Below, in pieces: positions 46,865 through 56,702 of a DNA stretch of 64,000 nucleotides. A model generated the notes under the pieces. It searched no databases and was not told the DNA's origin. It was given only the letters and a program-made list of their open reading frames with translations. The DNA lies in contig CANRKG010000001.1 of NCBI GenBank assembly GCA_947631155.1, positions 38,783 through 102,782 on the forward strand, read 5' to 3'. Both the position numbers and the translations under genes were made by a program. The DNA is from an uncultured Bacilli bacterium (GTDB lineage Bacteria; Bacillota_I; Bacilli_A; RF39; UBA660). Positions within the stretch are counted from its first letter, which is position 1. The number at the start of each line of letters is the position of its first letter.

Positions 46865-47504
46865 GAAAGAATCCGAAGCAGAAATAGTAGAGAAAAAAGT
46901 CCCAGAAAAAATTTATGCAAAATTTTGGCAGAGATTATGTGCTTTTATTATTGATATGTTTTTAGTTAGTATGGTTGCATCTGTAATTACTCAACCTTTT
47001 ACTAATCAAGAAAATATACAAAAATTATCTGATGAAGCTAATACTACTATAAAAGAATATTATAAGAATAAAAAAATTGATACAGATACATATATTAATA
47101 GAACATCAGATATTAGCTATGATATGGCTAGAGAAACAGTATTATTATCTATAATTAATATTGCAATAGCCCTTGTATATTTTGTTATAGTACAGTTTAA
47201 AAATAATGGTCAAACTATAGGTAAAAAACTACTACATATAAGAGTAGTTAAGCAAGATAATAGTAATTTAACAATGAATGATATTTTATTTAGAGCTTTG
47301 TTAATAGATTCTATTTTATTTGATATGATTATATTATGTTTTACTGTTTTTTCTAACAAAGATGGTTATTTTTATGGCGTAGGAAGTATTATAATTATAC
47401 AATATCTTGTACTTTTTGTTAGTTGTATGATGATTTTATCTAAAAATAATAAACAAGGACTTCATGATATAATAGCTAAAACTGAAGTTATTAAAACAGA
47501 ATAG
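46851..47504 (+). CDS. RDD-family membrane protein
   Basis: A 217-residue protein with several membrane helices. The N-terminal block KFWQRLCAFIIDMFLVSM carries the Arg and Asp of the RDD family, and GQTIGKKLLHIRVV is the second conserved block. RDD proteins are varied; some are linked to ion exchange and most are unknown. Its start lies in the dusB end and lysS follows after 12 bases, so it is in the dusB-lysS operon. Confidence 0.85.
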   Translation: MARSKKESEAEIVEKKVPEKIYAKFWQRLCAFIIDMFLVSMVASVITQPFTNQENIQKLSDEANTTIKEYYKNKKIDTDTYINRTSDISYDMARETVLLSIINIAIALVYFVIVQFKNNGQTIGKKLLHIRVVKQDNSNLTMNDILFRALLIDSILFDMIILCFTVFSNKDGYFYGVGSIIIIQYLVLFVSCMMILSKNNKQGLHDIIAKTEVIKTE

Positions 47505-47516
47505 AGGAGTGAATTT

Positions 47517-48983
47517 ATGAAAGAATTTAGTGAACAAGAATTAGTTAGAAGAGAAAAAGTAGATAAAATTAGAGATGTATGTAACCCTTATCCAGAAAGA
47601 TATGAAGTTACTCATGAAATTAAGGATGTTATAAATTTAGAAGATGGTACTAAAAATGTTCGTGTAGCAGGAAGAATTGTTTTTATGCGAAAAATGGGTA
47701 AAATGAGTTTTTTAACTATTAGAGATATAAAAGGAAAGATTCAATTATCCATAAAAATAGACATGGTCGGAGAAGAACAATATAAATTTTTCAAAGAAGC
47801 TTTTGATATTGGAGATTTTATAGGAGCTAGTGGGGAAGTATTTACTACACATACAGGTGAAAAAACAATACGAGTTGATGAATTTACATTTTTGGGAAAA
47901 GCCTTAAGACCTTTACCTGAAAAATTCCATGGATTAACTGATACTGAAATTAAATATCGTGAAAGATATGTTGATTTAATAATGAATGAAGAAACTCGAA
48001 AAGTATTTTTAGGTCGTAGTAAGTTATATGCTTTTATTCATAAATATTTAGGAGAGAATGGATTTTTACAAGTTGAAACTCCTATTTTGCAAACTGCTGT
48101 TTGTGGGGCATCAGCTCGTCCTTTCTATACACATCATAATGCTTTAGATATGGATTGTAATTTAAGAATTGCACCAGAAACATATTTAAAACAATGTATT
48201 GCGGCAGGATATGATAAGGTATATGAAATTGCTAAATGTTTTAGAAATGAAGGAATGGATACTGAGCATTTACAGGAATTTACGCAAGTAGAATGGTATG
48301 CTTCATATTGGAATTTTGAAGATAATATTAAATTTTATCAAGGTTTTGTTAGAGGTTTACTACAAGAATTAATTGGAAGTACTACTGTTGAATATCAGGG
48401 TCATGTTTTAGATTTTGGTGCTGAATGGAAAAGAATTAACTATGTTGAAGCATTAACTGAAAAATTTGGGTTTGATTTTCTATCTATTGAAGAACCAGAA
48501 GAACTAAAGAAAAAAATAGTTGAAAAGGGCTTATTTACTTATGACGAATTAGATGAATATAAATCATTAAGTCAAATAATTGATTTTTCTTATAAAAGGT
48601 TAATTAGAGTTGAAATAATTGAACCTACAATTATTTATAATTATCCCGCTGTTTTAATTCCTCTTGCTAGGAGAAACGATAAAAACAATAAGATTATAGA
48701 TGTTTTCCAAGTTTTAGCTAGTGGAACAGAATTATGTAAAGCATATAGTGAACTTGTTGATCCACAAATTCAAAGACAGGCTTTTGAAGAACAGTTAAAA
48801 GCTAAAGCTCAAGGGGATGATGAGACTATGGATATGGACGAAACATTCCTAGCAGCTATGGAGCAAGGAATGCCTCCAATTTCTGGATTAGGATTCGGTA
48901 TTGATCGTTTGTTAATGATTATATTTAATCAACCTTCTATAAGAGATGTAGTGTTATTTCCTTTGATGAAACCGCTTAGTTAA
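47517..48983 (+). CDS. lysS: Lysyl-tRNA synthetase, class II
   Basis: A 488-residue class II synthetase. The OB-fold anticodon-binding domain is at about residues 45-140. Motif 1 region is RYVDLIMNEETRKVFLGRSK. Motif 2 is FRNEGMDTEHLQEFTQVEWY, with EWY where EFY is usual. Motif 3 is GFGIDRLLMI. Family-specific ASARPFYTHHNALDMD is present. It ends the dusB-RDD-lysS group. Confidence 0.95.
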   Translation: MKEFSEQELVRREKVDKIRDVCNPYPERYEVTHEIKDVINLEDGTKNVRVAGRIVFMRKMGKMSFLTIRDIKGKIQLSIKIDMVGEEQYKFFKEAFDIGDFIGASGEVFTTHTGEKTIRVDEFTFLGKALRPLPEKFHGLTDTEIKYRERYVDLIMNEETRKVFLGRSKLYAFIHKYLGENGFLQVETPILQTAVCGASARPFYTHHNALDMDCNLRIAPETYLKQCIAAGYDKVYEIAKCFRNEGMDTEHLQEFTQVEWYASYWNFEDNIKFYQGFVRGLLQELIGSTTVEYQGHVLDFGAEWKRINYVEALTEKFGFDFLSIEEPEELKKKIVEKGLFTYDELDEYKSLSQIIDFSYKRLIRVEIIEPTIIYNYPAVLIPLARRNDKNNKIIDVFQVLASGTELCKAYSELVDPQIQRQAFEEQLKAKAQGDDETMDMDETFLAAMEQGMPPISGLGFGIDRLLMIIFNQPSIRDVVLFPLMKPLS

Positions 48984-49042
48984 GTTAGTGAAGATTAATA
49001 CTTCAGCAAATAAAAAGATTTTTAAGAAAATAAAAGAAGAAA

Positions 49043-49067
49043 AATAGGAAAAAACTCCTATTTTTTT
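49043..49067 (+). terminator. Terminator of lysS operon
   Basis: AATAGGA (49043-49049) pairs with TCCTATT (49056-49062), followed by T residues. Confidence 0.85.
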
Positions 49068-49100
49068 AGATGCTTATTTAGGAAAATCACATTAAAATAC

Positions 49101-49128
49101 TTGTATTCTTTAATGAAAGTAGTATAAT
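49101..49128 (+). promoter_or_regulatory. Promoter of the YfcC-like permease gene
   Basis: TTGTAT (49101-49106), a 16-base spacer and TATAAT (49123-49128), 19 bases before the start codon. Confidence 0.65.
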
Positions 49129-49146
49129 TATGGTGGGAGGTATTTT

Positions 49147-50601
49147 ATGAAAAAACATAATACAGTAAAAATAGTTCTTGTAACAATGTTAGTATTTATG
49201 CTATTGTCTTGGATTTTACCAGCTGCATATTTCCAAGAGAGTTATATGGAACAAGGACGTGTACAAATGGGATTATTTGATTTATTTTCATATCCTACAA
49301 CAGCGATATCTTATTTTGGATATATAGCAATATTTGTTTTAGTTGTTGGTGGATTCTATGGAATCTTAAATAAAATCCCTGCTTATCGTATTCTACTTGA
49401 TAAGATTTCAAAAGCATTTAAGAAAAAAGGAAAGCTTGTAGTATCAATTATGATGGTATTATTAGCCGTAATTACTTCAATTTGTGGATTACAACTTGGA
49501 CTAGTAATGTTTTTCCCATTCTTAATAGCTATTATCTTATTAATGGGTTATGATAAATTAGTAGCAGCACTAACTGTTGTTGGATCTACAATGATAGGAA
49601 TTGCTGGAACAACTTTTGCTTATGCTAATACTAGTGTAGTTATATCTGCATTATCTATTAAAATTACTGCTAAGATGCTAGTAAAAGTTATTATATTAGT
49701 AGTAGGATTAGGACTTTTAATATTTAATACTATTAGACATATTAATAAAATTGAAGCAAGTTCTAAATCTAAAAAGAAAACAACAAAAGGAAAAACTGAA
49801 ACCAAAGATAGTCAAAATAGTCTTGCAGCTAAATTAGAAGATTTTGTCCCTGCAGCAACAAAATCTAAAGCAAGTGTTTGGCCATTAGTAGTAGTTCTTG
49901 CAGTAATGTTTGTTATTATGATTATGGCATTTATTTCATGGTCATCAGCATTCTCATTAAATATTTTTGATAAAGCAACAACAGCAGTAACAGACTTTAA
50001 GATATTTGGATTCCCATTATTTGCAAAATTATTAGGTAATGTAAATCCATTTGGTAATTGGACTTTAGTTGATTTAATTGCTACAATGGTTATTTTTACA
50101 GGAATACTAATGATAATCTATAAAATTAAATTTAATGATGGATTACAAGCATTTATTACAGGAGCTAAAAGAGCTTTAGAACCTGCAGTATTAGTAGTAT
50201 TAATTTATACTTGTCTTGTAATAGTAACATACCATCCATATCAATTAGTAATTTACAAAACATTATTTGGTTTAACTAAAGGATTCAATCTATTAACATC
50301 TATTCCTGTTGCTATTTTAGCAAGTGTATTCAATGCTGATCCATTATACGCTTTCCAAAGTGTATTACCTTATTTATCAAGTATTGTTACAAAGAAAGCA
50401 GTATACTCAACAATAGCAGTTGTTTATCAAGCTGTATATGGAATAACTATGTTAGCAGCTCCAACTAGTGTAATTCTTATGATGACTCTTTCTTATCTAG
50501 GAATTTCATATAAGGAATGGTTCAAAAATATTTGGAAATTACTATTAGAACTTTTTGTTGCTATGATTATAATATTTATTATATTAATAAGTGTAATTTA
50601 A
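49147..50601 (+). CDS. YfcC/DcuC-like permease
   Basis: A 484-residue polytopic membrane protein of the ion-transporter superfamily. The start KKHNTVKIVLVTMLVFMLLS WILPA matches the YfcC pattern (HT, then W[IL][IL]PAG). About 12 helices are interrupted by a charged Lys/Thr-rich cytoplasmic loop at residues 205-240. Related carriers move C4-dicarboxylates or basic amino acids; the substrate is undetermined. It is a single-gene unit between two terminators, inserted in the lysS-clpC interval. Confidence 0.75.
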   Translation: MKKHNTVKIVLVTMLVFMLLSWILPAAYFQESYMEQGRVQMGLFDLFSYPTTAISYFGYIAIFVLVVGGFYGILNKIPAYRILLDKISKAFKKKGKLVVSIMMVLLAVITSICGLQLGLVMFFPFLIAIILLMGYDKLVAALTVVGSTMIGIAGTTFAYANTSVVISALSIKITAKMLVKVIILVVGLGLLIFNTIRHINKIEASSKSKKKTTKGKTETKDSQNSLAAKLEDFVPAATKSKASVWPLVVVLAVMFVIMIMAFISWSSAFSLNIFDKATTAVTDFKIFGFPLFAKLLGNVNPFGNWTLVDLIATMVIFTGILMIIYKIKFNDGLQAFITGAKRALEPAVLVVLIYTCLVIVTYHPYQLVIYKTLFGLTKGFNLLTSIPVAILASVFNADPLYAFQSVLPYLSSIVTKKAVYSTIAVVYQAVYGITMLAAPTSVILMMTLSYLGISYKEWFKNIWKLLLELFVAMIIIFIILISVI

Positions 50602-50606
50602 TTTAT

Positions 50607-50635
50607 AAAATAGAGTATCTACTCTATTTTTTTTT
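50607..50635 (+). terminator. Terminator of the permease gene
   Basis: A perfect 11-bp stem, 50607-50617 with 50620-50630, followed by T residues. Confidence 0.9.
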
Positions 50636-50718
50636 GCAATTCTTGTCATTTTTTTGGGAACATAATTTCTTGCAAAAGAATACATAATAAACATAAAATA
50701 ACTTTAGGAGGAGATAAT

Positions 50719-53022
50719 ATGTTTTCAAAATTTAGTGAAGAAGCACAAAAAATATTATTAAATGCAAAAAAAGAGATGAGTAACTTAAAACATCCCTATG
50801 TAGGTAGCGAACATTTACTTTTAGCTATTTTATATAATAAAGACTCAGAAGTAGCTATTAAATTAAATGATTATAATATAAATTATAATAACTTTAAAGA
50901 AGAGGTAATTAGAGTTATTGGAAAAGGAACATTAACTAATAATTGGTTTTTATATACCCCATTATTAAAAAGAATTATTGAAAGTGCAACCATAGAATGT
51001 AAAGATAATAAGGATAAAGAAGTAACACCATTACATCTTTTCTTAGCTCTTTTAGAAGAAGGCGATGGAGTTGCAATCCGTATTCTAATGGGAATGAATA
51101 TAGATGTTGATGCTTTATATGATGAATTTTCAAATAATTTAGTAGCAAAAAAAGGTAAAAATAAAAGAAAATTAATGATTGAAGAATACTCTATAGATTT
51201 AAATAAAAAATGTATTAATAATGAAATAGATCCTGTAGTAGGAAGAGATGAAGAAATTAATAATGTTATAGAGATATTATCACGTAGAAATAAAAATAAT
51301 CCCTTATTAATAGGAGAGGCAGGAGTAGGTAAAACTGCTATAGTAGAAGAATTAGCAAATAGAATAGTGATGGACTTAGTTCCTCCAAATTTAAAAAATA
51401 AAAGAATACTATCTGTAGCCATGGCATCTTTAGTAGCGGGAACTAAATATAGAGGTGAATTTGAAGAAAGAATTAACAAGTTATTAAAAGAAGTAGAAGA
51501 TAATGATGATATTATTTTATTTATAGATGAAATTCATACACTAGTAGGCGCAGGTGGAGCCGAGGGAGCTATTGATGCTTCTAATATTTTGAAACCAGCC
51601 TTAGCTAGAGGAAAAATAAAAGTAATTGGTGCTACTACCATAGAAGAGTATTCAAAATATTTAGAAAAAGATAAAGCTTTAGATAGACGTTTTCAAAAAG
51701 TAAAAGTAGTGGAGCCAGATACAATCAAAACAAAAGATATTTTAATAAAATTAAAACCATTATATGAAAGTTTTCACAATACAAAAATAAGCGAAGAAAT
51801 TATAGATTATATTATAGAAGTATCAGATAAGTATATTTATCATCGTAAATTTCCAGATAAAGCCATAGATATTTTGGATGAAGTATGTGCTCGAACAGTA
51901 TTATTAAAAGATACAAAGGCTGAGAAAATAGAAAGATTAAAACAACAGTTAAAACTAATTATAAAAAATAAAAAAGAAGCCATTGTTAAAGAGCAATTTG
52001 AAGAAGCTACCAAATTAAAAACAGAACAAAATAAACTAGAAACTAAAATAAATAATTTATGTCTTAAAGAAAATCAAACTAGTAATCCAAAAGTAATTAC
52101 TAAGAAGATGGTAATGGATGTTGTAACAGCTAAAACTACTATTCCTATTTTTGAGGATGAAAATGCAAATAAAAAAATAATCAATCTATCAACGCATTTA
52201 AAGAAGAAAATTAAAGGTCAAGATAAAGCTATAGATATAATATGTGATTTTACTAAGAAAAAACAATTAGGATTCATTGAAAGTAAAGTTCATTCATTTC
52301 TATTTGTAGGTAAAACAGGAATGGGTAAAACACAACTGGTAAAAGAATATGCAAAAGAATTATATGATAAAAATGGATTTATTAGAATTGATATGAGTGA
52401 ATATAAAGAAGCTCACTCAGTTAGTAAAATAATTGGCTCTCCACCAGGCTATGTTGGTTATGATGAAGATAATTACTTATTAGAAAAAATAAGAAATAAT
52501 CCTTATTGTGTTATCTTATTAGATGAAATTGAAAAAGCCAGTCAAGATGTTATAAAATTATTTTTACAAATATTAGATGAGGGTAGAATTAAAGATTCTA
52601 AGGGAGTAGAAGTAGCATTTGATCACACAATAATATTTATGACTTCCAACCTAGGATGTACTGGATATAGCATGGGCTTTAATGAAAATAAGACCAATTT
52701 AATAACAAGCAGTCTAAATGATTATTTTGGAGTAGAATTTATTAATCGAATAGATGATATAGTAATATTTGAAAACTTAACAGAGGATAATATTAGAAGT
52801 ATTATAAAAGAACGTTTAAAACTGTTAAAAGATTACTATGCTAAAAAGAAAATCACGTTATCTTTTAATAATAAACTTATTGATAAAATAATAAAAGAAG
52901 TAAATTATGATACATATGGGGCAAGAAGAGTAGAAAAAGTGATTGATAAAAATATTAATAATTATGTTATTAACAAAGTTTTGAATGGTGAAGAAAATAT
53001 AATTGTTAGTGAAACTATATAA
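50719..53022 (+). CDS. clpC: ClpC, AAA+ unfoldase of the Clp protease
   Basis: A 767-residue Hsp100 unfoldase. An N-terminal double Clp-N domain ([20 protein letters not shown]) is followed by the first AAA domain ([14 protein letters not shown]), a middle domain with a UVR-like segment ([18 protein letters not shown]), and the second AAA domain with Walker [10 protein letters not shown], where GPTGVGKT is usual. It lies downstream of lysS, as in B. subtilis, but ctsR, mcsA and mcsB are missing, and I see no CtsR heptad repeat upstream. Confidence 0.93.
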   Translation: MFSKFSEEAQKILLNAKKEMSNLKHPYVGSEHLLLAILYNKDSEVAIKLNDYNINYNNFKEEVIRVIGKGTLTNNWFLYTPLLKRIIESATIECKDNKDKEVTPLHLFLALLEEGDGVAIRILMGMNIDVDALYDEFSNNLVAKKGKNKRKLMIEEYSIDLNKKCINNEIDPVVGRDEEINNVIEILSRRNKNNPLLIGEAGVGKTAIVEELANRIVMDLVPPNLKNKRILSVAMASLVAGTKYRGEFEERINKLLKEVEDNDDIILFIDEIHTLVGAGGAEGAIDASNILKPALARGKIKVIGATTIEEYSKYLEKDKALDRRFQKVKVVEPDTIKTKDILIKLKPLYESFHNTKISEEIIDYIIEVSDKYIYHRKFPDKAIDILDEVCARTVLLKDTKAEKIERLKQQLKLIIKNKKEAIVKEQFEEATKLKTEQNKLETKINNLCLKENQTSNPKVITKKMVMDVVTAKTTIPIFEDENANKKIINLSTHLKKKIKGQDKAIDIICDFTKKKQLGFIESKVHSFLFVGKTGMGKTQLVKEYAKELYDKNGFIRIDMSEYKEAHSVSKIIGSPPGYVGYDEDNYLLEKIRNNPYCVILLDEIEKASQDVIKLFLQILDEGRIKDSKGVEVAFDHTIIFMTSNLGCTGYSMGFNENKTNLITSSLNDYFGVEFINRIDDIVIFENLTEDNIRSIIKERLKLLKDYYAKKKITLSFNNKLIDKIIKEVNYDTYGARRVEKVIDKNINNYVINKVLNGEENIIVSETI

Positions 53023-53033
53023 TTAGCAAAAAT

Positions 53034-53056
53034 AGAGAAATAACATCTCTTTTTTA
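53034..53056 (+). terminator. Probable terminator of clpC
   Basis: A short stem AGAGA (53034-53038) with TCTCT (53046-53050), followed by T residues. Confidence 0.55.
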
Positions 53057-53093
53057 CTTGTGATAAATTAATATATTTCATGATTGTAATAGA

Positions 53094-53122
53094 TTGACTA
53101 AATATGATAAATTATCTATAAT
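53094..53122 (+). promoter_or_regulatory. Promoter of murA
   Basis: TTGACT (53094-53099), a 17-base spacer and TATAAT (53117-53122). The leader is about 75 bases long and contains a small GTAGT/ACTAC stem followed by TTTTT. Confidence 0.75.
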
Positions 53123-53204
53123 GTAATGTAGTAGATATTAATGAAAGTGTAACTACTTTTTAAATTAGTAATAAAATAATATTGAATAGATTTGAGGTAA
53201 GAAA

Positions 53205-54458
53205 ATGAAGGTATTAGAAATAAAAGGAAAAAAGGAATTATCTGGTTCTATTAGGGTCAGTGGTGCAAAAAATGCCAGTGTGGCTTTAATTCCAGCTGCG
53301 ATATTAGCAGATGAAGAATCAACCATTTGTAATATCCCAGAAATTACTGATACAGATGCCTTATGTGAGATTTTAGAGTTTTTAGGAGTAGAAGTAAAAA
53401 GAGCTAGTGAAAGTATAGTTATAGATCCTAGTAATATGAAAAACCTAGAAATTAAAGATAATTATTGTAAAAAGTTAAGAGCTTCTTACTATTTTATGGG
53501 GGCACTTTTAGGTAAATATAAAAAGGTGACTATGTGTTTTCCTGGAGGTTGTTCAATAGGAAAAAGACCAATTAACTTACATTTAAAGGGATTTGAAGCT
53601 TTAGGAGCAACAATAACAAATAATGGTAATAAATATACAGTGGAAGCAGAAGAATTAAAGGGTGCAAATATTTATTTAGATATTGCTTCAGTTGGAGCAA
53701 CTATCAATATTATGTTAGCAGCAGTAAAAGCAGAGGGAACGACGATTATTGATAATGCAGCCAAAGAACCAGAAATTGTAAATATAGCAACATTTTTAAA
53801 TAGTATGGGAGCAAAAGTAACTGGAGCTGGAACTTCGACAATTAAAATAAGAGGAGTAAAAGAATTACATGGCTGTTTTCATGAAGCCATTCCTGACCGA
53901 ATTGAGGCTGGGACTTATATGATTATAGGTGCTTTATGTGGAAATCGCTTAAAAATAGATAATATTATCCCAAATCATGTTGAAGCTGTCATTTCAAAAT
54001 TACAAGAAATAGGTGTAGAAATAGAAATAGGAGCAGATTATGTAGTTGTAACTAAACCCCAAAAATTTAAAACTACAAATATTAAAACAAGTGTTTATCC
54101 AGGTTTTCCAACTGATTTGCAACAACCATTTACAGTATTGTTAACTCAAGCTGTAGGTAAAAGTAAAGTAGAGGAAACCATTTGGGAAAATAGATTTATG
54201 CATGTTGTATATTTAAATGATTTAGGGGCTGATGTTACTGTTAAAAATCAAACAGCAACAGTCTTAGGTCCAACACCATTAACTGGTACTCATGTTGTAG
54301 CAACAGATTTAAGAGCGGGAGCTGCTATGGTAACAGCGGGTTTAATTGCTGAAGGAACAACAATTATAACTAACATTGACCATATTTTAAGAGGATATGA
54401 AAATATAGTGGAAAAATTAATAAGTGTAGGTGCTAAAATTGAGAGTAAAGAAATATAA
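53205..54458 (+). CDS. murA: UDP-N-acetylglucosamine 1-carboxyvinyltransferase MurA
   Basis: A 417-residue enzyme that performs the first committed step of peptidoglycan synthesis, adding enolpyruvate to UDP-GlcNAc. The fosfomycin-target Cys is present in PGGCSIGKRPINLHLKG near residue 115. Other blocks are GAKNASVALIPAAILAD at the start and TDLRAGAAMVTAGLIAEG near the end. Length is typical. It has its own promoter and terminator. Confidence 0.97.
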   Translation: MKVLEIKGKKELSGSIRVSGAKNASVALIPAAILADEESTICNIPEITDTDALCEILEFLGVEVKRASESIVIDPSNMKNLEIKDNYCKKLRASYYFMGALLGKYKKVTMCFPGGCSIGKRPINLHLKGFEALGATITNNGNKYTVEAEELKGANIYLDIASVGATINIMLAAVKAEGTTIIDNAAKEPEIVNIATFLNSMGAKVTGAGTSTIKIRGVKELHGCFHEAIPDRIEAGTYMIIGALCGNRLKIDNIIPNHVEAVISKLQEIGVEIEIGADYVVVTKPQKFKTTNIKTSVYPGFPTDLQQPFTVLLTQAVGKSKVEETIWENRFMHVVYLNDLGADVTVKNQTATVLGPTPLTGTHVVATDLRAGAAMVTAGLIAEGTTIITNIDHILRGYENIVEKLISVGAKIESKEI

Positions 54459-54459
54459 T

Positions 54460-54483
54460 AATAAAAACTTTATTCTTTTTTTT
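54460..54483 (+). terminator. Terminator of murA
   Basis: AATAAA (54460-54465) pairs with TTTATT (54469-54474), followed by CTTTTTTTTT. Confidence 0.65.
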
Positions 54484-54494
54484 TGGGAGGACCT

Positions 54495-55211
54495 ATGAAA
54501 TTTATTAAAAAAAATATGAAATTTATTGTTTTAATACTAACATGTCTATTGGTTTATGCAATTTATAATAACAATGATAATAAAAATATTTCATATGTTA
54601 ACTTAGGTGATGGTTTCGCGCAAGGTATTAATAGTTATGGTGGAAAAGGTTATGGTTATGGTGATTATTTAAAGGATTATTTAGAAAATAATAATAGGCT
54701 TTATAATTATTATAATAAATTTTCTTATGACGATATTAGTATTAATGATTTATATAAAGATATTCTCATTAATAAAAAAGATAAGGATAACGTTAATATA
54801 AAACAAGCTTTACGAGATTCAAATTTACTTACTTTATCAATAGGACTGAATGATTTAATTTACCAAATGAGTTTAAATCCGCAATTAACAGAATCTGTTC
54901 AAAATAATATTTTAAAAAAAATAGAAACAGATATGATAAATTTAGTAAATGAAATTCAAAAATATTATAAGTATGATATTTATTTAATTGGATATTATAA
55001 TTTTTATCCACAGAATTCTGTGGAAAATAAATTGTTAACGAGATTAAATTCTATTTATAGTGATATAGCAGATGAATATAATTTAAAATATATTGATATA
55101 GAAAACATTACTGAAAATAGAGAATATTTAGAAAATCCTAGTAGTTTTTATCCTAATTTGGAAGGATATAAGAAAATTTTTGAAAAAATTTTAGAAGAAA
55201 TAACATTATAA
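54495..55211 (+). CDS. SGNH-hydrolase-like protein lacking the catalytic residues
   Basis: A 238-residue protein with an N-terminal membrane anchor or signal (residues 9-24) and an SGNH/GDSL fold outside the membrane. Block I reads YVNLGDGFAQG (residues 34-44), where the catalytic Ser of GDS is Gly40. Block III is SIGLNDLIYQ, with the Asn kept. Block V reads NPSSFYPNLEGY, where the catalytic Asp and His of DxxHP would lie; both appear replaced. It may bind a glycan or lipid without hydrolysing it. The start is the ATG at 54495 after GGGAGG. Confidence 0.7.
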   Translation: MKFIKKNMKFIVLILTCLLVYAIYNNNDNKNISYVNLGDGFAQGINSYGGKGYGYGDYLKDYLENNNRLYNYYNKFSYDDISINDLYKDILINKKDKDNVNIKQALRDSNLLTLSIGLNDLIYQMSLNPQLTESVQNNILKKIETDMINLVNEIQKYYKYDIYLIGYYNFYPQNSVENKLLTRLNSIYSDIADEYNLKYIDIENITENREYLENPSSFYPNLEGYKKIFEKILEEITL

Positions 55212-55233
55212 AGTGAATATTTAAAATAAATAC

Positions 55234-55262
55234 TTGAAATAAAAAAGAATAATTGATATAAT
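55234..55262 (+). promoter_or_regulatory. Promoter of rpmE
   Basis: TTGAAA (55234-55239), a 17-base spacer and TATAAT (55257-55262) with extended TGa. Confidence 0.75.
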
Positions 55263-55318
55263 AATAACGCATTGAATTTCTATGGCTTGAATTAGTCATG
55301 GTGGAAGGAGAGAAGAAT

Positions 55319-55540
55319 ATGAAAAAAGGAATTCATCCAGAATTTATGGATTGTACAGTAACTTGTGCATGTGGGGAAACTTTTACAGTTAAGTCAAATA
55401 AAGAAGCTATCTCTGTCGAAGTTTGTTCTAAATGTCATCCTTTTTATACAGGAAAACAAAGAGGAGTATCACGTGCAGGTAATGTAGATAAATTTAATAA
55501 AAAGTATGGATTTACTCAAGAAGAAACAGCAACTGAATAA
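55319..55540 (+). CDS. rpmE: 50S ribosomal protein L31, zinc-binding type
   Basis: A 73-residue L31 of the Cys-containing (type A) class: MKKGIHPEF, then [11 protein letters not shown] and [13 protein letters not shown]. The CSKC pair together with the upstream Cys residues should hold zinc. L31 bridges the two subunits at the head. The ATG at 55319 follows GGAAGGAG. An imperfect stem at about 55282-55299 lies just before the ribosome site. Confidence 0.96.
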   Translation: MKKGIHPEFMDCTVTCACGETFTVKSNKEAISVEVCSKCHPFYTGKQRGVSRAGNVDKFNKKYGFTQEETATE

Positions 55541-55553
55541 GTTGTTTTTTCTT
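55521..55553 (+). terminator. Terminator of rpmE
   Basis: CAAC (55530-55533) pairs with GTTG (55541-55544), extended by flanking A and T runs. Confidence 0.65.
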
Positions 55554-55596
55554 AATACAAATAATTAAAAAACAATAATATTGGGGGAAAATAAAT

Positions 55597-56043
55597 ATGA
55601 GAGGATTAATACAGCAATTTAGTGATATTTCTGATTATCAAAACATTCAACAATATTATTGTGAAAATCTATCTACATATTATTTTCCTGGAGATTTAAC
55701 AGCTTTTTATTCTAATATTATGGAAAGACATACTACGCAAGATATTGTTTGTAGTATTTCAGGATCAGTTATAAAAAAAGGTAGTCTTTATATAGCTTAT
55801 AGACCATTAATAGAAAATTTACGAACAAGGCAAGCTTTTGTATTAAAAAAAACAATAAAATGTGAATCTATATATGGGAATTTTCTTCCTCAAAATATTA
55901 TGGAATTGGAAGAATTAAATCAAAAAGTATGTAATCATGAAAGAGAAGCTGGTATAGAATATGATAACTTATATCACTTTCAAAACGGTGAAATAATATT
56001 ACAGAAATTAAATAAAATAAAAAGGAGAAAAAATGAAAAATAA
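55597..56043 (+). CDS. Conserved-looking protein of unknown function
   Basis: A 148-residue soluble protein starting after GGGGGAAAA. It carries four Cys (in YYCENL, IVCSISGSVIKKGSLYIAYRP, IKCESIYGNF and VCNHERE) that could bind metal or be redox-active, and a strongly basic end (KIKRRKNEK). It overlaps the rpiB start by 11 bases, indicating translational coupling. I recognise no family. Confidence 0.65.
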   Translation: MRGLIQQFSDISDYQNIQQYYCENLSTYYFPGDLTAFYSNIMERHTTQDIVCSISGSVIKKGSLYIAYRPLIENLRTRQAFVLKKTIKCESIYGNFLPQNIMELEELNQKVCNHEREAGIEYDNLYHFQNGEIILQKLNKIKRRKNEK

Positions 56044-56503
56044 AGTAGGAATTACGATTGCCATAGCAAGTGATCATCGAGGAGTAGAATATAAAAAAGA
56101 AATTATAGAATATTTAAAGGATGAAAATTATGACATAATTGATTGTAGCAAACAAAATACACCAACAGATGATTACCCTGATTTTGCTTTTGCAGTTTGC
56201 GAAAAAGTAGTTAATAAAGAAGCAGAAATAGGAATTTTAGTTTGTAGAACTGGTATAGGAATGTCTATTGCCGCTAATAAAGTTAAAGGTATTAGATGTG
56301 CAAAAATAAATTCAGTTGAAGATGCTATATTGAGTAGAAATGATAATGGCGCAAATGTTATGACATTTAATTATACAGAAGATATAAATGATATTAAAAA
56401 TTATATTAAAGCTTTTATAGAAGCAGAAGTAATAAATGATCCTAGACATCAAAGACGAGTAGATAAAATTACTAAGTATGAGGAAACACATTATGAAAGG
56501 TAA
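56033..56503 (+). CDS. rpiB: Ribose-5-phosphate isomerase B (RpiB/LacAB family)
   Basis: A 156-residue sugar isomerase of the pentose phosphate pathway. ASDHRG near residue 13 carries the conserved Asp-His. The catalytic Cys is in LVCRTGIGMSIAANKVKG; most RpiB have CG[ST]GIGM, so Arg replaces Gly. The region usually reading SR.HN.ANVL reads SRNDNGANVM, with the ring-opening His apparently changed. A related substrate is therefore possible. It overlaps both neighbours. Confidence 0.82.
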   Translation: MKNKVGITIAIASDHRGVEYKKEIIEYLKDENYDIIDCSKQNTPTDDYPDFAFAVCEKVVNKEAEIGILVCRTGIGMSIAANKVKGIRCAKINSVEDAILSRNDNGANVMTFNYTEDINDIKNYIKAFIEAEVINDPRHQRRVDKITKYEETHYER

Positions 56504-56690
56504 GTTTATCCTGTATATTTTTTCAACTATTTTTGTAATTTGGGCTATGGATTCAGTTGATATAAATAAAATTTTTAAAAAAAATAAAATCATTCAAGCT
56601 CAAATTTTATATTTCTTTTTAGGCATATCATTAATTTATTTAGTAACAAATTTCTTTTGGGATTTGTTTACATCATTAAAAATTTTTTAA
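56493..56690 (+). CDS. DUF1146 family membrane protein (YwzB-like)
   Basis: A 65-residue protein with two membrane helices (about 3-20 and 38-60) around INKIFKKNKIIQAQILYFFL, the DUF1146 hallmark. B. subtilis ywzB lies a few genes upstream of spoIIQ-spoIIID-mbl, and here it directly precedes spoIIQ. The ATG at 56478 lacks a ribosome site; AGGAA at 56481-56485 serves the ATG at 56493, which lies inside rpiB. The function is unknown. Confidence 0.82.
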   Translation: MKGKFILYIFSTIFVIWAMDSVDINKIFKKNKIIQAQILYFFLGISLIYLVTNFFWDLFTSLKIF

Positions 56691-56702
56691 ATTAAGTATA
56701 AA

